A stretch of DNA of 15,833 nucleotides from Nitriliruptoraceae bacterium. GTDB lineage: Bacteria; Actinomycetota; Nitriliruptoria; Nitriliruptorales; Nitriliruptoraceae. Numbering within the stretch: the stretch's first letter is position 1; each line of letters starts with the position of its first letter. Of the stretch, positions 14,578 through 15,833 are shown piece after piece. Made by a program: the position numbers and the translations under genes. Under the pieces are notes generated by a model that saw only the letters and a list, made by a program, of their open reading frames with translations, was not told where the DNA came from and made no database searches. The DNA lies in the NCBI GenBank assembly GCA_007121975.1, contig SKJO01000220.1, positions 1-15,833 of the forward strand, read 5' to 3'.

Positions 14578-15198
14578 GTGCACCGACGACTCAGCGTCGC
14601 TGTCCTGACCGCCCTCGTGGTACTGGCGCTGGCGCCAGCGGCCGTGGCGGCACCACCGCGGACTGTAGACCCGTCCACCGTCACGCCACCGCTGAACCCC
14701 AACTTCACCTGGACCTGCTTCGACACCGGGGCCGGCCCGATCTGCCAGGGCACCTACGAGGACGCCTGGGCGGACGAGGACATCGGCGAGGACTGCGGCG
14801 GCCAGCCGATCTACACCTCGGGCTCGGGCGTCGAGCGGATGACCCGCTGGCACCTGCCCGACGGACGCGCCACCAAGACGGTGGTGAACCTGCGCTACCG
14901 CGACACGCTGAGCCTCTCGCCGTCCGGTGACGGTCCGGTCGTGCACCTCCGCGCGTCCTGGAACCGCCACTACGACTACCTCGTGCCGGGTGACCGCTCG
15001 ACGCGCGTGCTGACCGAGCCAGGGGCGTGGTGGCTGGCCACCGCGCCCGGTCACGGGATCGTCTTCCAGGACACCGGGCTGATCCGCTGGCTGCCGGGCG
15101 CCGAGTACGAGGAGCTCGACATGATCCGCGGACCACACGACTCGCTCACCGACTGGGAAGGTGCGTTGGCGGCGGTCTGCGCCGTCCTGACCGGATGA
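14578..15198 (+). CDS. Small secreted protein, function unknown
   Basis: A 206-residue protein from GTG 14578. Signal peptide 'VHRRLSVAVLTALVVLALAP' then 'AAVAAPPRT', with a likely cleavage after 'AVA' at about residue 24. The mature part has four cysteines (Cys47, Cys56, Cys73, Cys201), enough for two disulfides, in 'TWTCFDTGAGPICQGTY' (45-60) and 'GEDCGGQPIYTSGSG'. The rest is beta-rich with many Trp/Asp residues ('TKTVVNLRYRDTLSLSPSG', 'GIVFQDTGLIRWLPG'). I know similar uncharacterised secreted proteins in actinomycetes but no function. It diverges from the 13785-14327 gene, and the pair may be co-regulated. No strong terminator was seen after it. Confidence 0.82.
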   Translation: MHRRLSVAVLTALVVLALAPAAVAAPPRTVDPSTVTPPLNPNFTWTCFDTGAGPICQGTYEDAWADEDIGEDCGGQPIYTSGSGVERMTRWHLPDGRATKTVVNLRYRDTLSLSPSGDGPVVHLRASWNRHYDYLVPGDRSTRVLTEPGAWWLATAPGHGIVFQDTGLIRWLPGAEYEELDMIRGPHDSLTDWEGALAAVCAVLTG

Positions 15199-15345
15199 TC
15201 TGGGCGCGGGCGTCAATGGCTGGCCGCCGACCAACCCTTCCCTGAAGCTCGAAGCGCAAGAGGCGATGGGCGTCCAGTACCCAACGGCGGTTGATCCGAT
15301 GAGGCCCCATGCAACGCGCGTTCTTGCCACGAAGACCCACGGGAG

Positions 15346-15377
15346 AGTGCGGTCCTCGCAGCCCGGAGGGCCGCACT
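15346..15377. repeat. Dispersed palindromic repeat, best-formed copy (hairpin)
   Basis: Arms AGTGCGGTCCTC (15346-15357) and GAGGGCCGCACT (15366-15377) pair over 12 positions with one G-T wobble around an 8-nt loop GCAGCCCG. It matches the partial copy at position 1 and, on the opposite strand, the family at 1601, 2923 and 7453. Confidence 0.7.
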
Positions 15378-15420
15378 TGCCAGCGGGCCGTTCAACGCGG
15401 CTAGATCCGAGGTGGGGGGT

Positions 15421-15442
15421 CAGGTCCCAGTTCCTGGACCTG
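15421..15442. repeat. Inverted repeat / hairpin
   Basis: CAGGTCC (15421-15427) and GGACCTG (15436-15442) form a perfect 7-bp stem with an 8-nt loop. It could be a terminator for a leftward transcript or a recombinase-binding site near the excisionase-type gene. Confidence 0.4.
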
Positions 15443-15711
15443 GCAGAACTCGCACCCGTTGGTGCTACCCGAGGCTCGCTGGCGAGTACCGGGCTTGCTC
15501 GCAAGACCGGAGTGAAGGCGCCCATTCTGGGTGTTTCGCTGGGGGGGCGAGCGCGGGGTAGTAGGTGAACTGCTCGCGTTCGGCCCACCTGAGCAGCTGG
15601 TGCTGGTCGTTGCGGCTCACCTGCCACCTTGCGGACCGGTTCGGTGACGGTGCCGGTGGCGGGGGAGCCGTGCACGTCCGGCAGTGGCTGGCCTGCGGAT
15701 GGCGCCGGGAC

Positions 15712-15833
15712 CTACTCGTCGGTGTCGGGGGCGGTGTCGGGCAGCCAGCCGAGCAGCCGGTGCAGCCGTGCGGTGGGGACGAGCAGCCGGCCGCCGATGC
15801 GGATGGTGGGGATCTGGCCGCGGTTGGCGCCGC
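15712..15833 (-). CDS. Excisionase-family HTH DNA-binding protein, C-terminal end (partial)
   Basis: The window cuts the gene; 39 codons remain before TAG 15712-15714. The readable end is 'GQIPTIRIGGRLLVPTARLH' followed by 'RLLGWLPDTAPDTDE'. The 'G.IPTIRIG.R.LVP...L..LL' pattern is the wing and last helix of the HTH_17/excisionase fold (MerR-like winged helix), used in short Xis-like proteins and recombination directionality factors and sometimes in small regulators. In actinobacterial integrative elements such a gene usually precedes an integrase; here the DNA downstream holds no intact integrase. The N-terminal recognition helix is outside the window. Confidence 0.8.
   Translation of the reverse strand, partial: GANRGQIPTIRIGGRLLVPTARLHRLLGWLPDTAPDTDE

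Larger units (their letters stand above)
15199..15711. other. Hairpin-rich gap next to an excisionase-type gene
   Basis: About 510 bp with two hairpins (15346-15377 and 15421-15442) and no complete gene. Minus-strand frame 15620-15465 begins 'VSRNDQHQLLRWAEREQF' followed by 'TYYPALA', which is protein-like, and then decays into composition typical of non-coding DNA before a TAG. It could be the truncated start of a gene downstream of the HTH protein, such as an integrase or other element gene, but I cannot name it. Confidence 0.45.

Noticed and set aside
14125..15675. 516-codon open frame on the minus strand
   Set aside because: It runs antisense through two well-supported secreted-protein genes and is Arg/Pro/Gly-rich with no domain; it is a high-GC shadow frame.
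1..15833. CRISPR array from the recurring 28-36 bp repeats
   Set aside because: Copies are kilobases apart and diverged, not regularly spaced, and no cas gene is present.

Overview
The window is high-GC bacterial DNA with strong third-position GC, ATG/GTG starts behind GGAGG-type ribosome sites, NarL-type sensor kinases with an actinobacterial 'YWLP...VDHDPAL' linker, and small Ala-rich secreted proteins. Together these point to an actinomycete (Actinomycetota). I cannot fix the order; a deep lineage is possible. No rRNA, tRNA or CRISPR array was found.

Left part (1 to about 7,940). Loosely packed genes, mostly on the minus strand: a membrane-anchored SAM methyltransferase translationally coupled to a START/SRPBCC protein (177-1390); an alpha/beta hydrolase (1770-2690); a GNAT acetyltransferase (3093-3638); a small secreted protein (3870-4526); an MFS exporter broken by a frameshift (5118-6331); and, diverging from it, a conserved actinobacterial protein broken by two frameshifts (6383-7326). 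Several gene-poor gaps of 380-610 bp carry copies of a small imperfect palindrome (positions 1, 1601, 2923 and 7453, and again at 15346). This half looks like an accessory region in partial decay, although sequencing indels could also explain the frameshifts.

Right part (7,941 to 15,198). Densely packed and intact. A large lipoprotein with a TRAP/DctP-type solute-binding domain and a C-terminal beta-rich domain (7941-9392, minus) diverges from a three-gene signalling operon (9647-13727, plus): two membrane histidine kinases and one NarL/LuxR response regulator, joined by 4-bp and 34-bp overlaps. The two kinases are reciprocally defective. The first has lost the phosphoacceptor histidine but keeps the ATP-binding boxes; the second keeps a textbook H-box but has lost the ATP-binding boxes. 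The natural reading is an obligate two-subunit kinase in which kinase 1 phosphorylates kinase 2, which then feeds the regulator. The divergent solute-binding lipoprotein has no TRAP permease nearby and could be a ligand-presenting partner. This is the most interesting system in the window. Past a bidirectional terminator lie two divergent small secreted proteins (13785-14327 minus, 14578-15198 plus).

Right edge (15,199-15,833). A hairpin-rich gap is followed by the C-terminal end of an excisionase-type HTH protein on the minus strand (15712-15833), suggesting the border of an integrated element outside the window.
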